Source: Heliocidaris tuberculata (lineage: Eukaryota; Echinodermata; Echinoidea; Camarodonta; Echinometridae). Taken from it: a stretch of 64,000 bases of DNA. Both the position numbers and the translations under genes were made by a program. The notes under the pieces were generated by a model. The model had not been told where the DNA came from. It did not search any database and was given only the letters and a program-made list of their open reading frames with translations. Location of the stretch: NCBI GenBank assembly GCA_025618425.1, contig CM046832.1, positions 59,522,087-59,586,086 of the forward strand. Direction: 5' to 3'. Below, in pieces: positions 35,473 through 47,340 of this stretch (positions are counted from its first letter, which is position 1; each line of letters starts with the position of its first letter).

Positions 35473-37170
35473 CACTGCTGTCCGTTTTTTTTTTTTTTTT
35501 TTCATCACCCTTTTTGGGGGGGGGGGGGGTGTTGCCTCTTTTTCTTCATGAAATCGAAAAAGTCGACTCGGCTTTCGAAATTCTTGATTAAAATTTGTCA
35601 GGAATTGATGCATGTTGACGAAGGTAGGAAGTTAGATGGTAGTGTTTTGAGTTAAATTGGGGATCAATTCGAAATTTCTTTGAAAATTCAAGAAAACAGA
35701 TATATACAGTCATGTACAAGCTCAATCGATCACATAGAAAGGTAACAAGTGTTTCTTCCCTCAGGAAGTATAATATGAAAAGGAAGAGAAGACACAAAAT
35801 GTAAAATTTTTACTTCTCGGCCAAATTCCTTGCCCATCCTTGCCATGACCCCCGTATAACAGCGTGAATAGCGACGATAATATGCAGCAAGTTGGCAGCA
35901 CTAATTTTAAGGAAAATGATAGGGAATAGCATGCATCAAGAAACTCGGTAACTGTTTGGGTGCTACATTACGTTAGCCATTATCTTCAATTCTTTTTTTC
36001 ATTCTTTATTATCTAAGGCTGCTTGTCGCATTGACATTTGCAAGTACGTTTACGAAAAAAAAAATCATTGTATGATGGCTTGCTAATTCTGGATCTAAAA
36101 TTTCATATTTTTTTCAACAAGGATTTTTTTCGACGTATTTTCGTAAATCGTCAAAGCAAATGGGAAAATTACTACAGTGATATTCTGCGCTTTCAAGGGG
36201 TAGGGGCATTTCAAACTTCTTTATTGCAGTTTTTTCCCTGCCTGACGAAATGCTATTTTGCAAATCCTTTTAAATGCCAATACATCTTCGTTTATTTAAG
36301 AGACACGGATAAAGTTTGTAATGATTCCTTTCAGTATATACCTTAGCATATTTATAAAAATTGTTTTTTAGCAACGACATTCGTAATGGCCTCAGGATAA
36401 AAAACAAACAAAGAGTATCAGAGGTTAACAGGTTTCTTACCTTAATCACTTTCCAACATTTTTTTTTTATCCATAAACGATAATTAAGCTATGATATAAG
36501 AAACATGGGAAGATAGATCGATATTGATTAAAAGAAAGTTGTTTTCCTGGCAGTTATACATCACAACGAGAGTTCATCTGTAGAACATCAAAGTTCTATG
36601 CTGGTCCTAAAACACAATAAAGAATCTGGCTATATTATATCTGGCATTAAATGGACTAGAGTGAATTAACTTCAATATTTAATTAAGCGTTTTTAATCAA
36701 CTCGTATGCATTGAACAATGGATAATCACCAAATGGATAAATGGTCCCATTCGCTGAAATAAAAACAGAACTTTCTTTGGTAACTTCTATTCTCCGGCCT
36801 TTCTGGCTGCCACTAGTAAATCAATAATTAGACCGTGATTTACATGTAGATTTCAAATACCTCTGTGAATACGGGCCAAAACAAACAGGGTATTCATTGA
36901 TCTTAAACGGTTTTTCGGTGGGTTAAACGACTTTCCAATGAGCAAATGCCGAATCTAAGCGTAACGGAGACGTTGCAAAAGGGCAATCCTCCTGCAGAAA
37001 GCACTGTTTTCCATGCCATGTCACGTCAATTTAGAACATTCGTGTTTAAACACTTGAAATGGGACGTTAATTTGCATATAGATGCAAGGCAATTAAGGGG
37101 AGGGTTTATTCCTACTTCAAAGCCAGTTCAATTTCATTGTATGTGATCCACCAAATTTAAGTTAATTCGA
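34803..37170. other. No gene recognised; (TC)n(TA)n at 35418-35471
   Basis: Contains a (TC)n run of about 40 bp followed by TA, poly-T and poly-G tracts (35418-35532). Remaining sequence is AT-rich without support for a gene. Confidence 0.35.
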
Positions 37171-40100
37171 GTTTATTTATTTCACACCCTTTACAAACAT
37201 TACTTGATACAAAGTTTTAAAAATAACATAATTCAAATATCTAAAAAAATAACATCACTCAAATATTTGATAGAAATATTTACACAATAAATACAAAAAT
37301 CAAAATAGATAATAGCGGATGGATTGATCAGAAAAGGCCTTTGGGTTGTGGAAGCCGATCCCTGTACTACTTTATTAAAAACAGATAAAAGCAAAAAGAC
37401 AACAACAAAATGTTTGTAGTTATCCAGCTATACGATTATTCTAAGAATGGTATTGGTGTTTTCATGGGCAAGAAAATGTAAGAAAGACTACAAATTTCTG
37501 AGGGAATTGATCCCTCTGTGGAAAAAATTGTGCAAAACAACATTTTACAAGACTGAGATTGACTCGATAGAATTCAACCAGTTAAAAAAAAACATCCAAG
37601 CAAGAAAAGATAACTGAATAATTTACAGAGTGAAACAGCACATTTCTCGTTATCTATACTGTGCAACAGACTATCGACGTTCACATTTGTTTTATATACT
37701 TACTGAAACTTTACAGGATAGATAATAAAAATAGATCTTCTAAATCTTCTAAAACGAGCAGAGAGATGGAAATGCTCTTCTTATTTAGGAAATTGAGAAG
37801 ATAATCTAAAGTGATAAAGTGCACTTGATAGGCGTCGTACCATTTCCACGACTTGATTGACTTGCTGAGGGCAGAAATTGTCAATTTGCTGCACATCATC
37901 CGGGCTTAACCAAACATACTATACTCAAATAATGAAAGTGCATTAAATACAATGCTTATTTTTTGAACCAAATCATCATTGGCGCCCCAAATATTATGTT
38001 TAGAAAGAAAATAAGCGTCGGGCTTTTTGTCTTTTGTCAAGGCTTAATTAAATACAGGAAGGTTGAGAGTATTCTTGAAACATTCAGACATTCATCCGCT
38101 GGCAATTAAATTGACATTTGCGACCGAAAACGTCTCCGGGGAGCTTTGGCGATAATTGAAAAGGTTTAGGTTATCTTTGCTGATAAGTCTTCCAAGCTTT
38201 TTATTCTAATAATATGACATTACACACAATTTATTTTGAGGTGTTCGTTTTGGAAGGCTGCTGCAAGTTTTTCCTCCCCGTAATGGAAGACGCAAGTTTA
38301 ATTTATTAAAACAAAACAAAAAACAAAAAAACAAAAAAAAAAGTTTGCGGTCATGAATTCCATGGATGTCTTACATTATTTTCATTGCAGTATGACTATG
38401 GTAGAGTGTGCATCATGAAAGGGGCAATCTGTAAACGTCTGCGAATCAAAAACATCGCATTTGAGGCGCCATGACATGTACTAGGCGAGGATGTGCACCC
38501 TATTAAAACAAATATTTCATGTGGATCTCAATCGTGAAATTATGTGTCCACTGTACGACATAATAAAAGAAGAGTATGTCTGCTATAATGCCCTTGAGCT
38601 GGCATTGCCCATGTTTCTAATTACATTTCTGGTTGGTGGCCGTACTACAGTAGCTGTGTTAAATCAGTGCAAGGATGTATTCCTATTAAACATCTGTGTC
38701 TAACATTTCCAAGTCAAATCAAGGATTTTCGAGATGTCCTTTTCAATTTTTCAATTTTTATCCTCTAAAATACTTATCATCGCTAGCTGTAGTTACATAA
38801 TTTTGACCAAGGAGATACTCCTTGTTTTGACCAGCTTTTCATGGGTATCCCGCGCTGATCGGTGGCACTTTATTTAACCAAGGAGTTCTGTGATAACTCC
38901 TTGATTTAACCCTTTTTCACGTACTCAAGACAATACCTTTAACGAGCGGAAGGACTGAAAATTAAATTGATGAAGTAAAATATAACGAATGTCACAAAAT
39001 CACGGGAACTAACAGCTTTGTAAAGAGACATAAGAAGCAAAGCAAGGCTGGTGAAATACTAGGAAGCCGAGAGATTCTAATCGAGACGATAAAAATCCAT
39101 GCCGTTTTATTGATTGGATGAAGTTCCCTGCTGAGGACTATCAAATACCAGCTTTTGACCGCCTCAATCAGGAAGCTATTTGGAAGTTTGATTGAATACT
39201 AACACGGGATGGTGGTGATAAGATTCCCGAGGTGATTACGGCGTTGCTGGTCTATCTCTTAAAGAGAGATTTTGATTCTCTCTGCGATACTATGCCATGT
39301 TTGTTTCCAATGATATACTGCCTTTCCCTTGCGACGCAAAAGGTCTACATTTGAAATTTTCCGATGAATATTATTTAGTTACAAAAAAACACAGCTGTAG
39401 GATCATGGAGCTGCGTCGCTGCAGAAGACATCATAAAAGAAGATTCCCTATGTAATAATTCCGAGTAAAGTTGCAGTTCAGAAACCACATACAAGTTGTT
39501 AAAACAAGGTTATCAGATTTGAGATGCACTTTGAATAGACATAGTCAATAAGTGATCACTGATAACGTTATCATCCGACTTCTTCCTGCGTGGATAAGCA
39601 ATTCGTTTGGTAGTGGAGGACTTAAAGGATTTTAAATTGAAAAGGGACACACAAATATGACACAAAATGCTCGTATGAAATTTATCCCACGGCAGAGCTG
39701 GCACACGCAAAACCCTTTGCATGTTGTAAGTGTGTGCTATGGGTGTTGCTGAAAATAATGGGCTCGAACCTCCTGCACCATCTCTAGATCTACCACTCTT
39801 AATAACTGCAAATATTCAATAAAACCGACGTTGTTCAGGGACTGTATATTGATAGTTTGTGACCGATTAAAGCACTTCACGTGTCTTCGAGTGTCACAGT
39901 TCTATTCGCAGTTTGCCAAGTACCTCATCCAGGCACCAGTGGTAACAGGTGTTTTACCTAATTACCAGATTCTCGTCAGGCTCGAACGCTTACGGTGCCT
40001 CAGGCCAGAAGCAATCTTTAGAATTTCCCCGAGGTCGTTAGAAAGTAAATCAACAGTACGTTTTCTGCATTTGTAATTAATGGAGTTGATGTGCTTGATG

Positions 40101-40324
40101 CACCAGGGGTCTGATCATGACAAAACGTGGTGATCAATCATAGAAGATGACATGGTTCCTGTTTGAGTAGTCTTGAATCCTTTCGTAAAACTATGCCTAC
40201 GAGGAAGAATATGACTTGATCGTTCAACATGTCATAAAAATGTAACACTACGTGAATTATGCTATGCAAATATACACACCTAGGCAAATTTCAGCTTGAA
40301 CCGATTCCCTTAAAGTTTAGAGCA
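37171..40324. other. No gene recognised
   Basis: A TTTATTTATTTCA-led A-rich stretch at 37174-37400 resembles a LINE 3' tail but lacks a clear hairpin. A direct word AAGGAG.T..TCCTTG..TTGA recurs at 38810 and 38880. At about 39040-39250 the sequence is less AT-rich, with several TAATC/GATTG words, but nothing decisive. Confidence 0.3.
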
Positions 40325-40467
40325 AATTGACAATATGCAACATGATCACACATAACATATGGAAATTGACAATATTCAATATACGCAACATGATCACACA
40401 TAACATATGGAAATTGACAATACATGTATTCAATATATGCAACACGATCGCACATGACATATGGTTA
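40325..40467. repeat. Three-copy tandem repeat, about 50 bp unit
   Basis: Units start AATTGACAATA, run through CAACATGATCACACATAACA, and end ATATGG. The first two are nearly identical apart from an insertion, and the third is more diverged (CACGATCGCACATGACATATGG). Confidence 0.8.
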
Positions 40468-40734
40468 TGCAGGCAAGATTTATTCAGGCTGTTTTTGAAA
40501 TGTATGAAGCCCCTTTGGGAACGGTGTAGATTTTGGTTCATTCCTTCAATGACATGGAAAAGGGGATTAGAGGGGAAACGGGGGATCAGTAGATACAGTA
40601 ATATAAAACTTGATCGGGGGAGGTTCAAACTGCCATAACTTAAATATATTACAACATTATGGCAACATAAATTGCCATAAAAATCATGTATGTTCATTTC
40701 CTACGAACACTAGTATGTTCCAGTCAAACGTTGA

Positions 40735-41900
40735 TTTCAGATGTACCCCTGCTTATCTTTTTTTTTTTAAACCAGCGGGTGAAAGGTCAGGGTATCTCTC
40801 GCCAGAATACTATCCTAGTCAAAATAGGTCACAGGAAAACTTACTCAAATGAGTATTCATTTGAAAACATAAACCCTCATAAAGCCTTTACAATGTAATG
40901 ATAGACCTAAACCGTGCAGTGTCAGATGGCACTACTAATCGTCAGGGACGCCTTTCATGTCTCGCTTTTAGAAGACTGCATGTCAAAATTCTTAATGCAC
41001 CGTAGACATCACCTGCACCAAATGCTTGTATTTTTCTATCACGGGTCTTGCGAGCACTTAAGTCTAAAGAATGTTCTTTCCGATGTTTTGGAATGTATTC
41101 TCAGAGTAATAAGAGACTGTTTAATGACATGGGGTATATATCGAATGAAATAAGCCAATGATGCACACAGAAAGCCGTCATCCGAAAAGAATTTTACAGT
41201 CTAACTTAGATTGCACTAATACTTGCATTTTGTTACCAGCGGTTAGTCAACGTCCAGGTGGTCTGAACACGACTCCGGTCGAACACTTAAATGACATTCA
41301 TTGGTTACCTCTGCAATTTCTAATGTTTTAGAGAACACTCTGAGTAGCCCATACAGCCCCCATCAAAAGATTTACATTAATAACTGACGAGCATGTTCAC
41401 ATCTACTTTAGATGTGAACATCAGCTGTCCCTACTAGTATTTGGTTACCAGTGGATGATGGTCAGGGTCTACCAGAAAGAATATAACCCTGGTGAAGAAG
41501 GGGTGTCATAAACACCCCGTCCACAGGATCTCCATGCAGAAACATCTAACACATTTTCAAATGCTCTAAAACTAATTTTAATTGCACCAAACACCCACGC
41601 AATGTCCACATGACAAGTAGGCCTACTACACGAAATTAGCACGAAGTAAGCAAGAATTAAGTACGGAGTTAGCCGTGTGGTGTATGTAAGTGGCCACCAA
41701 AAAAAAACCACCTTTCCCATACCCTTTAAAATACCCTTTTTTCCTTTTCTTAACAATGGATGCGAAAAAGACGAGAAGACCATGTTGTAATCTATAGTAG
41801 ATATCAGCTGTACCCCCTGCTTGTATTTTATTACAAGCGGGTTAGAAGTCAGGGTCTCCCTAAACCAGAACACGACTCCGGTCAAAATGGGTCACGCAAA
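40735..41900. repeat. Cluster of four diverged copies of a local repeat
   Basis: Blocks at about 40735-40835, 41205-41285, 41415-41510 and 41800-41900 share a pattern: ATTTCAGATG/ATATCAGCTGTACCCC, then a TGCTTGTATTTT-like stretch, ACCAGCGGGT, GTCAGGGTCTCCC, CCAGAACACGACTCCGGTC and AAATGGGTCAC. Order is kept but sequence is diverged, so this is an old amplification with no coding potential seen. Confidence 0.45.
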
Positions 41901-42844
41901 CACTCAGTCGTTTCTTCCTTTGTTTTACTCAGACATTCACCTGTGCCTTATAATGTTACTTTTCTTTTGCTGTTGAATGAAGCATGATAATGGAAAACGC
42001 CTGCAGGCATATGAATGGCTCCGAGAATGAGGGTTATTAAAGCCGCTGGCTGGCGCACTTTGGTAGTATACCGCATCATCACGTAATATGAACTGACTTT
42101 TACGATACCCAAGCCTATTTCACTTCTGACATTTACAACGCCCCAGCCCATTTCACATTAGACAACTGTTGGGACCACAGGGCAGCGTATGGAATGCATT
42201 GATCAGATACGTATCACATCACAACATTTGGAACCATTTGAATAAAACTGAATGTATAAAGAGAACACTTCAAAAACAATAATAAAAGACGATCAATCAT
42301 AAGGTATTGATATAATTGCAAAGTGATCCGCGGGCATGTGCGAACAGCTAGCTTGAGTAGCGATATGATTTATCGCATCATACATGTTTAGAACATAAGG
42401 CACCTACTCATATACCATCGGCTAGGCAGGAAATTATAATTGAAATTGTTCCATAAAAAACCGAGGCCGCACGGCACAGCGCGTTGCAGCTCATGGCGTG
42501 GAATGGGAGAAGCGTCTCCCGCGACTTCGTTATTTTCTTCAGGGTTACTGCCAATGGCGGTGTTGCTATTTTCATTCAGCAATCAGCTGTAACTAGTAGG
42601 GCGGCTCAGAGGATGTGTTGGGCCATGAAATCGCACTCCTCCCCCCGACAAGGTATAAGTCAATTACGCACGCCAGTGCTGTGTTCCTTTCAACCGTACC
42701 GCTAAGTTCGCACCGAGTATCACATCAGTATCGGTAACATGGAATGGTCACATTTCTTTTCCTACCTTGCCAGAGTGAATTAAATTTTCAATTAAGTTCA
42801 AGTAAATTCTCATATTTAGTGATCATTTATGAAAGATTAAACTC

Positions 42845-42847
<3 letters not shown>
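41901..42847. other. No gene recognised
   Basis: A moderately GC-rich stretch at 42460-42700 has only short frames without recognisable features. Confidence 0.3.

Positions 42848-42900
<53 letters not shown>
42848..42900. repeat. (TA)n microsatellite
   Basis: About 25 TA units. Confidence 0.9.
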
Positions 42901-42905
<5 letters not shown>

Positions 42906-42989
42906 CAGTCCAATTTAATGACATAAGTTATTACAGTGATCGACCACAGGGGCGAAAAAGGACGGGCTTGGACAGGTAGAGGAATCTGA

Positions 42990-43095
42990 ACAATGTATAA
43001 GGTGGTATATCATGTCTTTATTAAAGATCATGAATGCTTATACATATAAAACCAGGCCCGGTAACCCATTGGGTTAGCCGGCAGGTTATGATATC
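42990..43095 (-). mobile_element. Possible 3' tail of a stem-loop LINE (remnant)
   Basis: On the minus strand, GCCGGCTAACCC and GGGTTACCGGGC form a hairpin with a short loop (plus strand 43057-43086). About 60 bp of AT-rich sequence and AATAAAGACATG follow. This is the same layout as 3238-3415, but the sequence is different. Confidence 0.28.
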
Positions 43096-43242
43096 AACAT
43101 AACAAAATATAATGGTAGAATACAATTACGACAACATACAATAACAAAATACAATATAATGATATACGGCAATATCGTGAAATAGGCACACCTCACAAAA
43201 AAAAAAAAATCTATTTTATGTTGTTGTTATTTTTGTTTATCA

Positions 43243-43301
43243 TTAAGGGTTTAGGATTAGGGTTAAGGATTAGAGTAGGGTTTAGGATTAGGGTTAGGGT
43301 A
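43243..43301. repeat. Degenerate TTAGGG-like repeat
   Basis: GGGTTTAGGATTAGGGTTA-type units run for about 58 bp with variants TTAAGG, TTAGAG and TTTAGG. They resemble the metazoan telomere unit but are interstitial and imperfect. Similar single words occur on the other strand near 8315 and 21885. Confidence 0.6.
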
Positions 43302-43384
43302 TGGTGGGGCCTATATCACGAGTATACCCAATATACCATAATATAATGCAATACATATTAACATATGGTAACGAGGAGCAACGG

Positions 43385-43455
43385 GGTAGAGAGAGAAGAG
43401 AGAGAGAGAGAGCGAAAAAGAGAGATAGTGAAAGAGTGTGTGTTTGAAGGAAGAG
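43385..43455. repeat. (GA)n-rich tract
   Basis: GAGAGA runs with interruptions, purine-rich on the + strand. Confidence 0.7.
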
Positions 43456-43547
43456 AAAGAAGATAGAACCATACTACAATTAACTCTCTTGTATTAAACA
43501 GGATATTCAGCTATAATTAGCTAATTCTATTTATCAAACTGAGTAAA

Positions 43548-43632
43548 TTCTACCATAGCATTATATTTGGGATAATTCTGTCATAATATATTTGGGATAA
43601 TTCTATTATGATAATGTATTTAGAATAATTCA
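43548..43632. repeat. Short tandem repeat, about 28-bp unit, three copies
   Basis: TATATTTGGGATAATTCT occurs twice and TGTATTTAGAATAATTC once, separated by GTCATAA / ATTATGATAA. Confidence 0.6.
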
Positions 43633-43639
43633 ACTAAAA

Positions 43640-44740
43640 TAGTATATCTATAGTATAAAACGAAGTATAAATGAATCAAATATCAAAACAGTTCCCACAC
43701 AGTCCTACTAATGCACTAACACAATATAAAGTAAAGCTTAATCCCCGTCTTTGTGTTCGAGTACATCAATAGAGATTCATTATAGCTGTCAACAAAATAC
43801 TGACTTTGGGCCAACCTATTTGCACCATGATTTGCACCAACCTCTAAGTTTCCCCTATTTTCTTCTTATAATAGTGCTCATATTCGCCATGCAGCTTTAG
43901 CTATGCTACCATCATTTTGGTTAAAAGGCATTCCAGGAATTTCTTTATACCTGCACCTACACCTGGGTTGACAGACGCAAATGTAGATCGATCCAGTTTA
44001 TAAAAAGGCGTATGGACACCGATGGGTCCAGGTTTACCAAGGTCAGGATAAGAGTTGCCGTAAAATTGCTCTTTGTTTGACGCAGCCGTGGCGTGTGTAA
44101 TGTTCTTTACATTACGTCGAGAGGATCAATAATCAATTTGGATGTAACCAACACTGCACTTTGTTGCTATTCGTATGATTTATTGAAGTCACTATCCAAT
44201 TATTTATGCATTGTTAGTAAAGGTCAGATTCTACAGCGAGTTGATACGTGAGAAAGAACACGCATAGTGCGGAAATGGAATTCTTTAAGATACTTGTACC
44301 TGAAGAAGCTACGTGACTGTTTTCGTTATCGATTTCCCTTTTTAATAGTTAAAAGTTCTTGGATTAAAAACGATCTCCAACTCCATTGTATTTCTGTATA
44401 ATGGGAGGATTAGTAACATGGCTATCCGGAAAACAATATGAATAATTTGTAACCACTTTTTTAGAACCAAACTGTCTGCTCACTGAAATATTCACATAAT
44501 TCCTTTTGATTTTTGCATTATTTTTAATGACTTACCTGCGAAGTCTTTATTTCATTAGGTGGACTACATTTCTATTTGCCACAAATTTCATAATTGTTAA
44601 CCTCTATTCATCATCCTAAGTATCTAGATTTTGTTAATGAATGGAGTGATTGCAGACCTTTAAGGACTTTCTCAAACTTTCTCATTATTCAGTTTGATAA
44701 TTTTCCACGATGTTTTTGTATTTCTTCTGCTCTTTCCCAG
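43640..44740 (+). other. Upstream intron or 5' flank of the receptor gene
   Basis: AT-rich and non-coding. It ends in a pyrimidine tract TTTTTGTATTTCTTCTGC followed by TCTTTCCCAG, with the AG at 44739-44740 marking the likely 3' splice site of the exon that carries the receptor. The matching 5' exon was not identified in the window. A chance reading frame runs through this site from 44694. Confidence 0.6.
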
Positions 44741-44768
44741 GACCACAACAACCATCCCTCCGACTACA

Positions 44769-45869
44769 ATGGAGTCGTACAGCTCTATGAGCTGGTCCAG
44801 CATGTACGTAAACATGACGGAACCGTCCTGCGAGCCTAACTGGGAGAAGCTCTGGGGTCCCTTCTTTCTCATCATTGTCGCCATATTTGGTTTCTTCGCG
44901 AACCTGAGCCTAGTGATAGTCGTGCTTCGCTACTCGCACTTCCACACCGCTCCGAACATCCTGGTGCTCAACCTGGCCATCGGGGACATGCTCCATCTGT
45001 TGGTGTCTACCCCATTCCACGCAGAGCACGAGATCCACCAATGCTGGCAGTTTGGACTGGTCACGTGTAAGCTAAGTAACAGCATGCAGGTGCTCTCTCA
45101 GGGTGTCTGTGTCTACTCCTTAATGGCAGGAAGCATTGAACGCTACTGTGCCATCACTCGCCCGGTCGGGGATAACAGCACTTTGTCACCCCATCTCAAG
45201 ACATCTCTCGTGGTGGTAATGATATGGGTCGTGTCTCTCGCGCTTTCCATTCCAATCATGAAAATTGCATATATGCCAAGTTCAACATCGTGCTTTTATT
45301 TGCCTCATTTCAGCAATGTTGCATATATTCACGAAACATTCCGCTTCATCGTCATGTATGTCATACCACTAATCACCATCACTTTCTTCTACACCAAGAT
45401 GTCGCGGACTCTCATCTTAAGCACGTCTCGATTCTCCGGAGAGCGCCAGCCCGGTGCGGCCCCGCAGCTTAACACTCGACGTCGAGTAGCCATCATGTTG
45501 CTCACAATAGCCGTCTTTTTTGGCATCTCATGGTTGCCTTACTTTGCTTACTCCATGTGGTTTCAGTACTCTTTTGACTACAAGAACACCACGCATAGCA
45601 CTGTTGCGCATGTGTTCCGTCAGGTTCGTTTCATCCTGGCCTTCTTGAACACATGCTTCAACCCGGTCGTAGTCTACGTCTTGAGTACAAGTTACCGCCG
45701 AGCGCTGGTACACACCCTCCGTTGTCGACCATCTAGCGAAATGGGACGCGATGGCCCAAGGAGCACTTACTCGGCGTACAAGAACAGTGTGGTGACGGCC
45801 AGGAAACGAGTAACCAACCATAACAACGCATGCTTCGAAAGCACAGACATGACTGTTCTAAGTTCGTGA
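44769..45869 (+). CDS. Rhodopsin-like neuropeptide GPCR, bombesin/endothelin/CCHamide-type group
   Basis: The 366-residue product is a seven-transmembrane receptor, expected in the plasma membrane and coupled to G proteins. Seen in the sequence: an N-glycosylation site (NMT, residue 15) in a Ser/Thr-rich N terminus; TM1 about 30-53 with GFFAN; TM2 with NLAIGD (D73); Cys100 and Cys175 placed for the TM3-ECL2 disulfide; ERY (124-126) at the end of TM3; W153 in TM4; P200 in TM5; SWLP (254-257) in TM6; FNPVVVY (297-303) in TM7; Cys319 as a likely palmitoyl anchor. NPxxxY, rather than NPxxY, together with CKLxxxxQ in TM3 is typical of bombesin, endothelin and CCHamide receptors, which is why I place it there. 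The ligand is unknown. All TM segments are in one exon. The start at MESYSS has a strong context (A at -3, G at +4), but an upstream exon could add N-terminal residues, since the frame stays open back to the splice acceptor. Confidence 0.93.
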   Translation: MESYSSMSWSSMYVNMTEPSCEPNWEKLWGPFFLIIVAIFGFFANLSLVIVVLRYSHFHTAPNILVLNLAIGDMLHLLVSTPFHAEHEIHQCWQFGLVTCKLSNSMQVLSQGVCVYSLMAGSIERYCAITRPVGDNSTLSPHLKTSLVVVMIWVVSLALSIPIMKIAYMPSSTSCFYLPHFSNVAYIHETFRFIVMYVIPLITITFFYTKMSRTLILSTSRFSGERQPGAAPQLNTRRRVAIMLLTIAVFFGISWLPYFAYSMWFQYSFDYKNTTHSTVAHVFRQVRFILAFLNTCFNPVVVYVLSTSYRRALVHTLRCRPSSEMGRDGPRSTYSAYKNSVVTARKRVTNHNNACFESTDMTVLSS

Positions 45870-46125
45870 CTAGCTGATAAGTTCCCTTGTTGCAAGCGAA
45901 CAAAGCCAACGTAAACAAAATATTTCAATTGGGCCTGAGACACAGCAGTACATCGAAACGACTTTGTCGAAGTGACAGTCAGCTGATTCAGTCTGTTATT
46001 GTCTAATGACAGCTCGTAAAATATGTTGTAAATATGGTGAATGTTCACTACATTTGTAATATTGTATAATCTTTAATTTCTTACTCTGATGAATATCCTG
46101 TAAATAAAAAAATCAGTATGCTATT
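45870..46125 (+). other. 3' untranslated region and poly(A) signal of the receptor gene
   Basis: After the TGA at 45867-45869 there is an AT-rich trailer with AATAAA at 46103-46108, the first canonical poly(A) signal downstream. Cleavage is expected some 15-25 bases later, giving a short 3' UTR. Confidence 0.6.
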
Positions 46126-46840
46126 TTGTGTGAGCCTGATGTAAATGAATGATGTAGCGATGTAATGTTGCTGATTTAAATAAGAAATTACAATTGAGTA
46201 TGCCTGTTGTTCTTGATTCGCTTACATGGTGTGCTTTCCTGTTTGCTTAGCAGAGTCATTCTCATGGATGACAATAGGTGAACAACAAAGCAGGACCGAC
46301 TAACGAACACAGCGATAGACTAGAACGACCTATCTGAGCAGACTGACTTCCTACAGATCTCTACACTTGTTGTCTTTCTCACGACCTGACCAGTGACCCA
46401 CTCACTACGACTTTTTTGACAAGACAGACGGTTACATAACGTGCGTTTCTCTATTTAAAAAAAAAGAAGAGATAAATCCACGAACATATACTAGGGAGGG
46501 GGGGGGGGGGTGATTACAACGGACGACTCATACTTAGAACAACCTGACGAACGGTTTACGATTATGACCTTTGACACTTAATAATAATGTACGTATGACA
46601 AGAGAAAATACACTCCAAAACTAATATGACAGACAAATTTCAGCATTTTCATTTGAAGATTATATTTGAAGTGCACATGCAACCTTCTACAAAAATCACT
46701 TTATATAAAATGCTTTTTCCACCTAATAATCGTCGTAGTTCGAAAAGGTGGTGTTTGTACGTATGGGCCTACGCATTCTGTACACCCATACTAATATCTA
46801 AATTTTAAAAGCATACGGAAAAATAGTTAGACCCCCCCCC

Positions 46841-46871
<31 letters not shown>

Positions 46872-47272
46872 GCATTGCTGTCTTTCGACGTGATCTAGAG
46901 AATGGAAACACGCCAAGTTGCATATGTGACTTAATTTTTTTTTTTCGCAACGAAAATGACGAAAACGACAAGCAAAATTAGTCCTATACCTACCGATGAG
47001 TAACGTTTTACACGAAGTTATGGTGACAGAGACACTACTTGTAACCTATTTTACAATGGCAGAAAATATTTCTTTCAATTGTCATTCAAATCAGATTATA
47101 GAAACTAATAGCAAAGAAAAGTATATTCTAATCATAGTTGTTCTGATATTTCACTTATAATTCCAATAAACACAGGACCTGTTGTAGAAATCGATTTGTG
47201 TCGTACATCAGTGCATCACATACACAATGTAGTAGGAACAGTATCAGCAGCAGCAGTAGTAGCAGCAGCAGC

Positions 47273-47340
<68 letters not shown>

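Noticed and set aside
40325..40467. CRISPR-like direct repeats
   Set aside because: Three irregular contiguous tandem units without unique spacers, in metazoan DNA. This is an ordinary tandem repeat.
44694..44768. Upstream start at 44694 giving a 391-residue receptor with a hydrophobic leader
   Set aside because: The added codons cover a pyrimidine tract and splice acceptor, so they are most likely intron.
45528..46048. Minus-strand frames over the receptor gene and its trailer
   Set aside because: They are antisense shadows of the GPCR reading frame and of its 3' UTR.
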